This document shows positions 1 to 6,660 of a DNA stretch of 15,089 nucleotides, piece by piece. Origin of the DNA: Frondihabitans sp. (GTDB lineage: Bacteria > Actinomycetota > Actinomycetes > Actinomycetales > Microbacteriaceae). The notes under the pieces are model-generated. The model was not told where the DNA came from. It did no database searches and was given only the letters and a program-made list of their open reading frames with translations. Where the stretch lies: positions 1-15,089 of the forward strand of contig JAODMX010000151.1 in the NCBI GenBank assembly GCA_025464735.1, read 5' to 3'. Position numbers and translations under genes: made by a program. Every line of letters starts with the position of its first letter. Position 1 is the first letter of the stretch.

Positions 1-340
1 GAGGGTCCGCCGAACCGTCGGCGTCCAGCATGACCACGATGTCGCCGCGAACCGCGGCGAAGCCGCACGCCATGGCGTTGCCCTTGCCTCGCCGGTTCTG
101 CAGCACGATGCGGACGTCCGGCCACAGTGCCTTCGCCACCTCGACGGTGTCGTCGACCGAGCGGCCATCGACGACGATCACCTCGAACACGTCCTTCGGC
201 ATGAGCGAGAACACGTGCGGCAGGTTCTTCGCCTCGTTGAAGGTGGGGATCACCACGCTCACCCGCGGCTTCCCCTGCCACGCGGAAGCAGCGCTGGGAG
301 CGGCATCGGTCAGGTCGATCGCGGTGTCGGCAGGCAGCAT
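1..340 (-). CDS. Family 2 glycosyltransferase, N-terminal part, cut by the window edge
   Basis: This gene reads leftwards out of the window, and only its first 113 residues are visible. A short polar leader (residues 1-25) is followed by the first beta strand of a GT-A fold, VSVVIPTFNE (27-36). Next come VIVVDGRSVDDT (54-65), the basic turn RRGKGNA (83-89) and the donor/metal motif MLDADGS (104-110). This spacing is typical of dolichol-phosphate-mannose-synthase-like GT2 enzymes, which transfer a nucleotide sugar to a lipid carrier or growing glycan on the cytoplasmic face. The ATG at 340 was chosen because GGAG lies about eight bases upstream and the conserved strand begins soon after. The GC of this fragment (42 of 60 in the line starting at 61) is higher than in most of the cluster. 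The donor, the acceptor and any C-terminal membrane segments cannot be judged here. Confidence 0.9.
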   Translation of the reverse strand, partial: MLPADTAIDLTDAAPSAASAWQGKPRVSVVIPTFNEAKNLPHVFSLMPKDVFEVIVVDGRSVDDTVEVAKALWPDVRIVLQNRRGKGNAMACGFAAVRGDIVVMLDADGSADP

Positions 341-899
341 GAACGGGTCTCCGAAAGCCGGGGAAACATGGACGGGGCCCGGTTTCGCCTCTAACTCCCC
401 GTCAGGCCACGGCGACCAGAGACGCCCGACGGATCAACGCACACCCAAAACGACACTCACTCGTACCGACGTCCCGCAGTACCACGGCCGGGGGCAGATG
501 CCCGTGGTGGTTGGGACAAGCTGAGCTTATGCGGGGCAACGACGCTGTCGAGTTGCGGTGACGTGAGTAACGCGGGCACAGCGGCATTGCGGCCACACGG
601 CCTAGTCCGAGTTGACCGAAAGGACCATTGCGCTTCCGTGAAGAGGACGCGAGCCCTTGGAGCCAACGACGGTCCTAGTCGATCGGCGCCACCTCCTTGC
701 CCCCGGACGCTCTCTCCCCGCGCTCAACGGCTGCATTCCTCTGTCCCGGCACCGGCGCTAGCACTGGTTAGGGCGGCGCTGAGGAGTGCGCGGCGCCCAG
801 AGCGCATCTGCAAGCGATGGGGGGCGGAGGTCGAGAGCAGCTCCACCAGCCTCTGCCAAGGGCACCAGCCCGAGCGGCTTCTGCACGCCAGTTGGTTGC

Positions 900-952
900 G
901 CAACGCACACGTGGAGCACGAGCACTGCATACCGAGCAAAGAGCTGCGTTGC
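900..952. repeat. Inverted repeat with 8-base arms
   Basis: GCAACGCA (900-907) and TGCGTTGC (945-952) are exact reverse complements separated by 37 bases. The spacer contains a smaller CGTG-GAG-CACG element (910-920), and an 8-base palindrome TTGCGCAA overlaps the left arm (896-903). It could be a structured RNA element or chance in GC-rich non-coding DNA. No function is assigned. Confidence 0.35.
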
Positions 953-988
953 ACCAGATGCGACTCGATCGCTGGGGGGTTAGGGCAG

Positions 989-1008
989 CCGGGACAACCG
1001 GGTCCCGG
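989..1008 (-). terminator. Possible U-less hairpin terminator after the GT2 gene ending at 1038
   Basis: CCGGGAC (989-995) pairs exactly with GTCCCGG (1002-1008) around a six-base loop, about 30 bases past the stop codon of the leftward gene. No T-tract follows on the minus strand. It would therefore be the GC-hairpin-only type often proposed in actinomycetes. Position supports the call; function is not shown. Confidence 0.45.
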
Positions 1009-1037
1009 GCCGAGTTGAGCCGAGTACAGCCACCGGC

Positions 1038-1991
1038 TCAGGCACGGCGCCGACGAGCCTTCGTATAGCACCAGGCGGTGATGACGAGGCCGTCGACGAT
1101 CGCCCATGCCCTGGACGCCGCAGCCTTGTCCCCTCGCGCGACCGCGACCAGATTTCGCATCACGCCAGCCGGCAACGTACGCGTCGCATAGCCCCGTTCG
1201 GAGGCCAAAGCGTCATCCGGACCGACCAGGTCTGCTACGAGGGCCTTGCTCCTGCCTTCCGCAGCGCATCGCTGTCGAAAGTACTCTCGAGTGACCCGCT
1301 GGGCGGTCACAGCGTGCCTCACCACAGCCTCGGGCTCCAAGACGACGCGGCCGCCAGGGACCGCCCGGTGCGCGCGGATCGAGAACTCGGTCTCCTCGCA
1401 GCCGGCAGCATCCTGTCCGAGCCTTCCGATGGTCTCGTCAAAGCCGCCGGTGACCTCGAAAACCGAACGCCGGAAACTCATGTTGGCCCCGATGGCGTTC
1501 CGTACGACCGCTCTTCCCAGTGGCTGACCTACGTAGCTGCATCCGACGACCCAAAGGAACTCATCGGGGAACCATTCCGGCCGTCCAGCGCGCCAAGCAG
1601 GCTTAACCGCACCTCCGACCCCCATAACAGTTTCGTCGGAGTAGGCATCGACTAGATGTTGCGCCCAACCCCGTTCAGCTACGGCATCGTCATCAAGGAA
1701 GGCGACGATCTCCCCCGTGGCCTGCTTCACACCCGTATTGCGAGCCCCGGAAAGCCCGGTGGCTCCCGTGCTTCTAACGACTAGAACGTCAGGCCAATAT
1801 GCTTGGAGAGCAAAGAAGAGATCGTCGTTGTGATCAATAACCAGGATGACCTCGTGGGGGGCAGGCTGCTGCGTACGCAGACTGTCTACCGCCGCCGTCA
1901 CGTCATTTAGACGATCCATGGTGTAGGCGCATACGACCACGCTGAGACGTGCCTTGCCTACCTTGTCGCGCGCCACGGGGCTGCTCTGCAT
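1038..1991 (-). CDS. Family 2 glycosyltransferase
   Basis: This is a cytoplasmic GT-A type glycosyltransferase of 317 residues from the ATG at 1991. Visible motifs are the first strand LSVVVCAYTMDR (16-27), TGLSGARNTG (78-87), the metal/nucleotide-sugar motif FLDDD (98-102), IGANMSFRR (167-175) and GCEETEF (197-203), the acidic motif expected around the acceptor site. This combination fits inverting GT2 enzymes of actinobacterial polysaccharide loci; the sugar cannot be predicted. The frame stays open upstream to a GTG at 2111, but the extra 40 residues look non-conserved and the GT2 fold normally starts near residue 15, so 1991 is preferred. No good ribosome binding site precedes either start, so a leaderless transcript or another start is possible. 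The gene is divergent from the GH16 gene, and a hairpin lies just past its stop. Confidence 0.88.
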   Translation of the reverse strand: MQSSPVARDKVGKARLSVVVCAYTMDRLNDVTAAVDSLRTQQPAPHEVILVIDHNDDLFFALQAYWPDVLVVRSTGATGLSGARNTGVKQATGEIVAFLDDDAVAERGWAQHLVDAYSDETVMGVGGAVKPAWRAGRPEWFPDEFLWVVGCSYVGQPLGRAVVRNAIGANMSFRRSVFEVTGGFDETIGRLGQDAAGCEETEFSIRAHRAVPGGRVVLEPEAVVRHAVTAQRVTREYFRQRCAAEGRSKALVADLVGPDDALASERGYATRTLPAGVMRNLVAVARGDKAAASRAWAIVDGLVITAWCYTKARRRRA

Positions 1992-2201
1992 AAGGGCGAC
2001 GCTACCGTGCCGGCGGTCTTCGCCGCCCGTGATCCGCCACTCACTCTCCGGGTGCACGGGCTCTTCGCAAGAACGAGGCAGCGTTTGGACCGAACGGCCG
2101 ACTCCGGTCACGTGCCTACGCCCGCCGTGTCACTCCACAGGCGCAACAGACGCTTCCGCCAAGAGGCCGATCTACGGAGAGACCCTCCCCGACCGTCGGG
2201 C

Positions 2202-2214
2202 TGGGGTCACCCCA
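2202..2214. promoter_or_regulatory. Perfect palindrome TGGGGTCACCCCA, candidate operator
   Basis: The arms TGGGGT and ACCCCA are exact reverse complements around one central base. The loop is too small for an RNA hairpin, so a dimeric repressor or activator site is the more natural reading. It lies about 58 bases upstream of the GH16 start and in the leader of the divergent gene. Chance occurrence in GC-rich DNA cannot be excluded. Confidence 0.35.
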
Positions 2215-2260
2215 ATGCACCCGGGAGTCGGCTCGCTCAGCCCTCTCCCACGGGCGGTCT

Positions 2261-2265
2261 GGAGA
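2261..2265 (+). promoter_or_regulatory. Ribosome binding site that fixes the GH16 start
   Basis: GGAGA lies six bases before the ATG at 2272, which opens directly into a signal peptide. The frame stays open upstream to 1954, but no upstream ATG has this combination. Confidence 0.7.
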
Positions 2266-2271
2266 CTACAA

Positions 2272-3750
2272 ATGCGGCGAACCCGATGGCGCCTGGCCCT
2301 TCCCGTCCTGGGAACCGTGGCGGCACTCTGCAGCACGAGTCCAGACGCCATGGCGGCCACCCACTCGACGCCCCTCGCGGCCGGCGGCGGGAGCTCGACG
2401 TCTTCGCTTGCCCCCAGGACTCTGCTAACCTCGCGCCACCCACCGGTCATCCGACAGGCGACAGGCCAGAGCTCCGTGATCGAAACCGTGAGCAACCTGG
2501 TCGCCAACCCCATGGCCTCCAGTGGCGTAGGCAGCTGGACCGCCGCAAGCGACGCGGGGCCGATCAAGGTAACCAGCGTTGCCTTGCCGGCCGGCGCGCC
2601 TGCGGCCCATGCGATCCAGATTGCACGGCCGGCAGCTACTGGTTCCTGGGCGTTCGCTTTAGCTGAACTTCAGCAACCTAGCGGATTCGTAGTCGGTCAG
2701 ACCTATCAGATGCAGGTGTGGGTCCGCGACTTGAACGCCTCAGGCCAGGCAGCCGGTATTCTCCTCGCCAACGGGAATTACAGTCACCGACCGACAGACG
2801 CTTCCGTCTTCGGTAGCTACCGAGACACCGCCTGGCACCGCCTTACGCGTACGTTCCTGTGCACCGGCACAGCGTCCCCGGACACCGCGCTGTACGTGTC
2901 ACTTCCGAGCAAAGGCTCACTTGGGTGGCAGCTCACCGCTGCCACCGTGGCACCAGTGAAGGCGGCCTCGCCAACAAAGGTGGGCCCCACGGCGACTCGC
3001 AGCGTTACGTTCAATGGCGCGGCTGGAAGCGCCCCCGACGCCCAGATGTGGAATCGCGAGGTAGGCGGCAACGGCTGGGGCAACAACGAGCTGCAGACGT
3101 ACACCGGTAGCACGAGCAACTCAAGCGTTGACGGGTCCGGCAACCTCGCACTCACCGCTCGCAGGGAGCAGGCAACCGGCCCCGACGGCATCCAGCGCCA
3201 GTACACGAGCGCCCGGCTCACGACCCAAGGGAAGCTCGAGATTCAGCCTGGTTCTTACGTCGAGGCTACTATCAAGGCCCCCGTGGGCAAGGGAGTCTGG
3301 CCGGCCTTCTGGCTGATTGGAACTAACCAGGCAACCGTGGGCTGGCCCGCATGCGGAGAGTTGGACGTTCTCGAGGGTCAAGGGGCTACTCCGACTGTCG
3401 CCTACAGCGCCCTACACGCGAGCGCGACGGCTGACCCGTCGAAGGATGCGTCCTTCGGGTGGGGCGACGCCGGGGGCGCCTACGATCTGGGGACCCCTCT
3501 GGACAGCGGATTCCACACTTATGGCGTCTACTTCGACGGTTCAACGGTACGGTTCTACATTGATCGGACGGAGCGGATGTCACTCTGGGCGACAGACGCA
3601 ACCGACAACGGACGCACTTGGCCGTTCTCCAAGCCACAGTTCCTTGTTCTGAACGTCGCAGTAGACCACACGGTCGACGCGACCACGTCGTTCCCGCGGA
3701 CCATGACGGTAAAGTCGATCGCCCAGTGGCAGGGCGGGATCCCGTTCTAA
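2272..3750 (+). CDS. Secreted GH16 endo-glucanase (laminarinase-like) with N-terminal beta-sandwich domain
   Basis: The 492-residue product has an Arg-rich, hydrophobic signal peptide with likely cleavage after AMA (26-28). A Ser/Pro/Thr-rich linker (30-70) leads to a domain at about 72-228 that resembles a galactose-binding-like carbohydrate module (CBM4/9 style). The catalytic GH16 domain spans about 243-492. WGNNELQTYT (269-278), WPAFWLIG (343-350) and GELDVLE (362-368) match bacterial beta-1,3-glucanases. E363, D365 and E368 form the ExDxxE catalytic motif, with E363 the expected nucleophile and E368 the acid/base. The enzyme would cut internal beta-glucosidic bonds outside the cell. Beside polysaccharide genes it may trim or release the locus's own polymer, as ExoK does for succinoglycan; this is inference. 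An oddity is that the usual NLAVGG-type loop near the C-terminus is shortened to NVAVDHTVD. Codon 130 is a TTA. Confidence 0.92.
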   Translation: MRRTRWRLALPVLGTVAALCSTSPDAMAATHSTPLAAGGGSSTSSLAPRTLLTSRHPPVIRQATGQSSVIETVSNLVANPMASSGVGSWTAASDAGPIKVTSVALPAGAPAAHAIQIARPAATGSWAFALAELQQPSGFVVGQTYQMQVWVRDLNASGQAAGILLANGNYSHRPTDASVFGSYRDTAWHRLTRTFLCTGTASPDTALYVSLPSKGSLGWQLTAATVAPVKAASPTKVGPTATRSVTFNGAAGSAPDAQMWNREVGGNGWGNNELQTYTGSTSNSSVDGSGNLALTARREQATGPDGIQRQYTSARLTTQGKLEIQPGSYVEATIKAPVGKGVWPAFWLIGTNQATVGWPACGELDVLEGQGATPTVAYSALHASATADPSKDASFGWGDAGGAYDLGTPLDSGFHTYGVYFDGSTVRFYIDRTERMSLWATDATDNGRTWPFSKPQFLVLNVAVDHTVDATTSFPRTMTVKSIAQWQGGIPF

Positions 3751-3760
3751 GGACACTTCC

Positions 3761-4270
3761 ATGGTCGTCGAGTTGCACAGCGCCCGGGTCAGGTGGCGCC
3801 GAATGCTGCACTGGGCTGCCGGCCACGAGGTTCTGATTGATCGCCTGAGGCCGGTTGCTCTAAGAAGGTGCGGCCACAGCATCGGGGACCGTTGCATCAT
3901 CTTTTCGGGCCTACGAGTTTTAGGCGAGAACAGTTTCAGCCTGGGTCAAGGGTCGTTCATCAACCACGACTGCTGTATCGATGCGTCGGCCCCGGTGACG
4001 ATCGGACGACTCGTGTCGTTCGGCCCAGGCGTGATGGTCCTGAGTTCGACTCATGCCATTGGACCAGGCTCACAAAGAGCCGGTAAGCGGCTCCTCCTAC
4101 CCGTTACCATTGGCGATGGCGCATGGATCGGGGCACGCGCCACCGTTCTTCCCGGCGTCACGATAGGTGAGGGGTGCGTCGTGGCCGCCGGGGCGATCGT
4201 GACAAAGGATTGCCTGCCCAACACACTGTATGTCGGGGCGCCGGCACGTGCCGTGCGAACACTCCACTGA
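3761..4270 (+). CDS. Hexapeptide-repeat (left-handed beta-helix) O-acetyltransferase
   Basis: This 169-residue protein belongs to the NodL/maltose-acetyltransferase/WcaF-like group, which transfers acetyl from acetyl-CoA to sugar hydroxyls. Hexapeptide turns are visible as IGDRCI (41-46), VTIGRL (79-84), VTIGDGAWIGARATVLPGV (about 115-133), VTIGEGCVVAAGAIV and the closing VGAPARAVR. The likely catalytic histidine is H98 in SSTHAIG. About 40 N-terminal residues precede the helix. The ATG at 3761 sits ten bases after the GH16 stop, with GGAC as a modest ribosome binding site, so the two genes are probably co-transcribed. The context suggests O-acetylation of a polysaccharide repeat unit, although the acceptor is unknown. 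Codon 54 is a TTA. The gene ends only seven bases from the convergent GT14 gene. Confidence 0.9.
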   Translation: MVVELHSARVRWRRMLHWAAGHEVLIDRLRPVALRRCGHSIGDRCIIFSGLRVLGENSFSLGQGSFINHDCCIDASAPVTIGRLVSFGPGVMVLSSTHAIGPGSQRAGKRLLLPVTIGDGAWIGARATVLPGVTIGEGCVVAAGAIVTKDCLPNTLYVGAPARAVRTLH

Positions 4271-4277
4271 GGCGACT

Positions 4278-5183
4278 TTAGAACCTCCCCGTGCACTTGT
4301 CGATCAGGTCAAGTAGCTGCTCGCTACGCTGGCTTGAGAATTTTCGCGCGAAGAGTAGCGGAGGAATCCCTGCTTCGGCTCGTCGGCTCTGCTCCGCTTG
4401 AATGCCTTCCCAGTCTGACCCATCCAGCCACTCTGGATGGTGTGCTCGCTTCTCCGGCCAACGCATGTACCAGGCACCATGCGGATCGGGCCTCAACACG
4501 GCGCCTTTCGCCAGCGAGCGCGTCGCGAGTACCGAGGCAGAAAATGTCTCTTCGGGCACAAGGGTCTTTCTCCAGAACCTCACGAGGTCTTGGCGCTCCC
4601 CGGCGACCTCAAGCAGGCGGGTTGCATCTTCCCGCGAATACACTTTCCAGTGCGCCGAGGCTCGGAACTCAAGCGTAGCCGGCACCATTCTGCGCCCAGG
4701 GATACGCAACGGGATATCTCCCAAGTAAACGACCCGGTCGCGCACGACCAGGAATCGGCCCTCTAGGCGCCATAGGCCACCATCAGCGTGGCGGGGCGTA
4801 TTCCATGGCGCGAAGGGCATGGCAGCGTTTTTCAGATAGGTGTGCGCACCTTGGCTGTCAAGATGGCTAAATAGTTGGTCCATCGAGACCACCGGATAGT
4901 CTGCGCCGCTCAGGACCGCGACATGCGTCGCTCGAGAAGTCGACAAGGCCGCGCGGACACCATCCAACTCTGCTGACACAAGGGACCAACTGGCGAGTGC
5001 AGTAGCTCTGCGAGGCAAGACGTGAACGTTGCGCGGAGCATCCCTGACGAGTTCGTGAAAGACGGACTTAGGTGTTTTGGCATCACAGTGCAGGTAGACT
5101 TCGACTCCAGGAAGCGCCCTGACCAGGCGCCGGAAGTGCGTCGGATCGGAATGCGCGAGTATTACTGCCGCCAGCTCAGCCAT
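4278..5183 (-). CDS. GT14 core-2/I-branching-type glycosyltransferase
   Basis: The 301-residue product matches the Branch family (PF02485). AAVILAHSDP (5-14) opens the domain, followed by VYLHCDAK (29-36), SAELDGVRAAL (70-80), THVAVLSGADYP (86-97), SAHWKVYSRE (176-185) and VPEETF (209-214). The Glu of the last motif is the expected catalytic base. Family members are inverting and do not depend on a DxD motif; none stands out here. Animal members add beta-1,6-GlcNAc branches. In bacteria the donor varies, often xylose or GlcNAc, so the substrate is open. The ATG at 5183 has GAGGAAGAGA just upstream and overlaps the flippase stop by eight bases, so translation is probably coupled. It is the last gene of the leftward operon. 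A side-chain role in repeat-unit assembly is likely but inferred. Confidence 0.87.
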   Translation of the reverse strand: MAELAAVILAHSDPTHFRRLVRALPGVEVYLHCDAKTPKSVFHELVRDAPRNVHVLPRRATALASWSLVSAELDGVRAALSTSRATHVAVLSGADYPVVSMDQLFSHLDSQGAHTYLKNAAMPFAPWNTPRHADGGLWRLEGRFLVVRDRVVYLGDIPLRIPGRRMVPATLEFRASAHWKVYSREDATRLLEVAGERQDLVRFWRKTLVPEETFSASVLATRSLAKGAVLRPDPHGAWYMRWPEKRAHHPEWLDGSDWEGIQAEQSRRAEAGIPPLLFARKFSSQRSEQLLDLIDKCTGRF

Positions 5184-6660
5184 TCTCTTCCTCGATACTA
5201 GGACGCCTCAACTTGCGCCACAACGTCCCAAGACTCACCTGACTTGCTAGTAGACCTTCCAGAACAAACCATACGACGGCCGCTGACGTGACTAGTAGCC
5301 GCAGCCCGAGCCAAGCGCCGTCTATTCCTACCCCAGCAGACACGAGAGCTATCGCTCCGGCGATGATCATCAGAGTAGCTGGGCGCCAGCCTCGCGCCGG
5401 AACTGCAACTACCGCTCGAGCAGCAACCGCTAAGGCCAACCACAAGATCACATAGGCAAGCAGCGTTGCCAGGCCTGCGCCTGCGATACCCAGGCTAGGG
5501 ATCAGGAGGAAATTCAGTGCAACGTTGGCAACCGCGGCCAGTGCCGTCGCAAGAGCTACGGGCAGACTTTTCCCGCTCGTCAACAACGTACGCGTAGGGA
5601 CAAGGCCGGCCGCGTAAGGCAACACACTAACAACCACGACTGCTGTTACGGCTAGCAGGTCCTGAGGAGCATAGCTGCTTGGCGCCCATAGCGCGAGAAG
5701 GAGCGGAGATCCCACCGACATGCCAACCACGACCGGCAGAAGTAGCCTGTCCAGTTGATCACGAGCGTAGCGCGACATCTCTACTTGATCGGGGCTACTT
5801 GAGAAGAACCTGGGCAGCCAGGCTGTATTTAGAACCCCGACGAGTAGGGTCGGAAGCGATCCAATGTTATAGGCGATTTGGTAGCGTCCGACGTCCGCCG
5901 AGCCCAGTTTGCGCTGGAGGATCAGCCTGTCAGCCATTGCGAGAATGAAGGTGCTAAGCGCAGCGGGCACCAGGGGAAGCGCGAACCGAAGGTCCGCACC
6001 GATCGCCTTGAGATGCCGTCGTCGGAATACGCTCGCCTTGACTGCAAGAAGGGAAAGGCACATAGCTAGGATCTGAGCAGCGAGTTGACCACCGACAAAG
6101 CTACCTGCCGTGCCGCCGAGCAACGCCACCAGCGAAAGCGAGAGCCCTTCAGCGACCAGCGACTGCACAGCGCTCACAACGGCGAAAGGAAGAAGGCGAT
6201 CCTGACTCCGCAGTAGAGCAAGGCAGCAGTTCGTTACAGCTGATGTTGCAGCCCACGCTAGACACATTCGAAGAACGAGCATGTGACTCTGAAGGCCGAG
6301 CGAGTCGGACCAAGCGGGCAACGTCAAAGCCACTGCGCCGCAGACGAGAATCGAGCTGATCATGGTGACGGTGAGGAGCCTTCGGGCTTGGGCAGATTCC
6401 CCACTTGCGAAACGTCTCTGTGCCGCCGTACTCAGACCCGCACTAGCTAGAATATAGCTAACCTGCATAATAGCGTTTGCACTCGCAAGAACGCCAAACT
6501 CTTCCGTCGACATTAGACGCGTGAGTACCGGAGTCGCCATCGCGGCGATGACAAGCTGCACCGACCACACGAGCATATAGGTGGCGTCTCGGCCGAATAG
6601 CCCGGGAGTACCGCGTTGAGTCGACGCAACACGCGCCTCGGCCTGGTCCGGCTGTGTCAC
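5176..6660 (-). CDS. Wzx-type polysaccharide flippase (MOP superfamily)
   Basis: This 494-residue polytopic protein has roughly 12-14 hydrophobic segments spread over its length. After a polar leader (1-25), the first membrane pair carries TPVLTRLMSTEEFGVLAS (about 43-60), typical of the PF01943 polysaccharide-transport group. LILQRKLGSADVGRYQIAYN (near the middle) is the conserved second-half counterpart. It would flip an undecaprenyl-linked repeat unit across the membrane. The start is a GTG at 6660, overlapping the stop of the preceding gene in a GTGA. There is only a weak ribosome binding site, so translational coupling is likely. The C-terminus overlaps the GT14 start by eight bases. The assignment to the flippase family is secure; substrate specificity is not visible. 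The symbol wzx would be functional naming only, so none is given. Confidence 0.9.
   Translation of the reverse strand: MTQPDQAEARVASTQRGTPGLFGRDATYMLVWSVQLVIAAMATPVLTRLMSTEEFGVLASANAIMQVSYILASAGLSTAAQRRFASGESAQARRLLTVTMISSILVCGAVALTLPAWSDSLGLQSHMLVLRMCLAWAATSAVTNCCLALLRSQDRLLPFAVVSAVQSLVAEGLSLSLVALLGGTAGSFVGGQLAAQILAMCLSLLAVKASVFRRRHLKAIGADLRFALPLVPAALSTFILAMADRLILQRKLGSADVGRYQIAYNIGSLPTLLVGVLNTAWLPRFFSSSPDQVEMSRYARDQLDRLLLPVVVGMSVGSPLLLALWAPSSYAPQDLLAVTAVVVVSVLPYAAGLVPTRTLLTSGKSLPVALATALAAVANVALNFLLIPSLGIAGAGLATLLAYVILWLALAVAARAVVAVPARGWRPATLMIIAGAIALVSAGVGIDGAWLGLRLLVTSAAVVWFVLEGLLASQVSLGTLWRKLRRPSIEEENG

Larger units (their letters stand above)
341..1037. other. Intergenic stretch of about 700 bases with no recognisable gene
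   Basis: Open frames here are short, overlap on both strands and translate to low-complexity, Arg/Ser/Pro-rich sequence with no family motif, so I see no gene. The stretch separates two leftward glycosyltransferase genes. It must hold the 3' untranslated end of the gene ending at 1038 and any promoter for the gene starting at 340. Visible structure is limited to a GC hairpin at 989-1008 and an inverted repeat at 900-952. I could not find a convincing -35/-10 pair. Confidence 0.6.
1992..2271. promoter_or_regulatory. Divergent intergenic region between a GT2 gene and a GH16 gene
   Basis: These 280 bases must contain the promoters of both divergent genes, assuming the GT2 gene starts at 1991. 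I could not fix convincing -35/-10 boxes on either strand. The clearest element is a palindrome at 2202-2214. The GH16 ribosome binding site is at the right edge. If the GT2 gene used the GTG at 2111, the region would shrink to 160 bases. Confidence 0.5.

Noticed and set aside
482..508. Imperfect hairpin around GGGC-AGAT-GCCC as a terminator
   Set aside because: The stem is short with a large bulge, there is no T-tract, and it lies about 530 bases from the nearest upstream stop codon.
766..985. Copies of GGTTAGGG at 766-773 and 978-985 that also occur in the tRNA-Arg T-arm region, considered as an attachment-site remnant
   Set aside because: Eight bases are too few, the rest of the tRNA 3' end is absent, and no integrase gene is visible.
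563..1107. Open frames of 127-151 codons in the left intergenic stretch
   Set aside because: They overlap on opposite strands, are rich in Arg, Ser, Pro and Cys as expected for GC-rich non-coding DNA, lack ribosome binding sites and resemble no family.
1954..2271. Upstream extension of the GH16 frame starting at 1954
   Set aside because: It overlaps the divergent GT2 gene, has no ribosome binding site, and would bury a typical signal peptide 106 residues inside the protein.
3961..5646. Identical 16-base word at 3961-3976 and 5631-5646
   Set aside because: It sits in unrelated genes read in opposite directions, with no flanking similarity, so chance is the simplest explanation.
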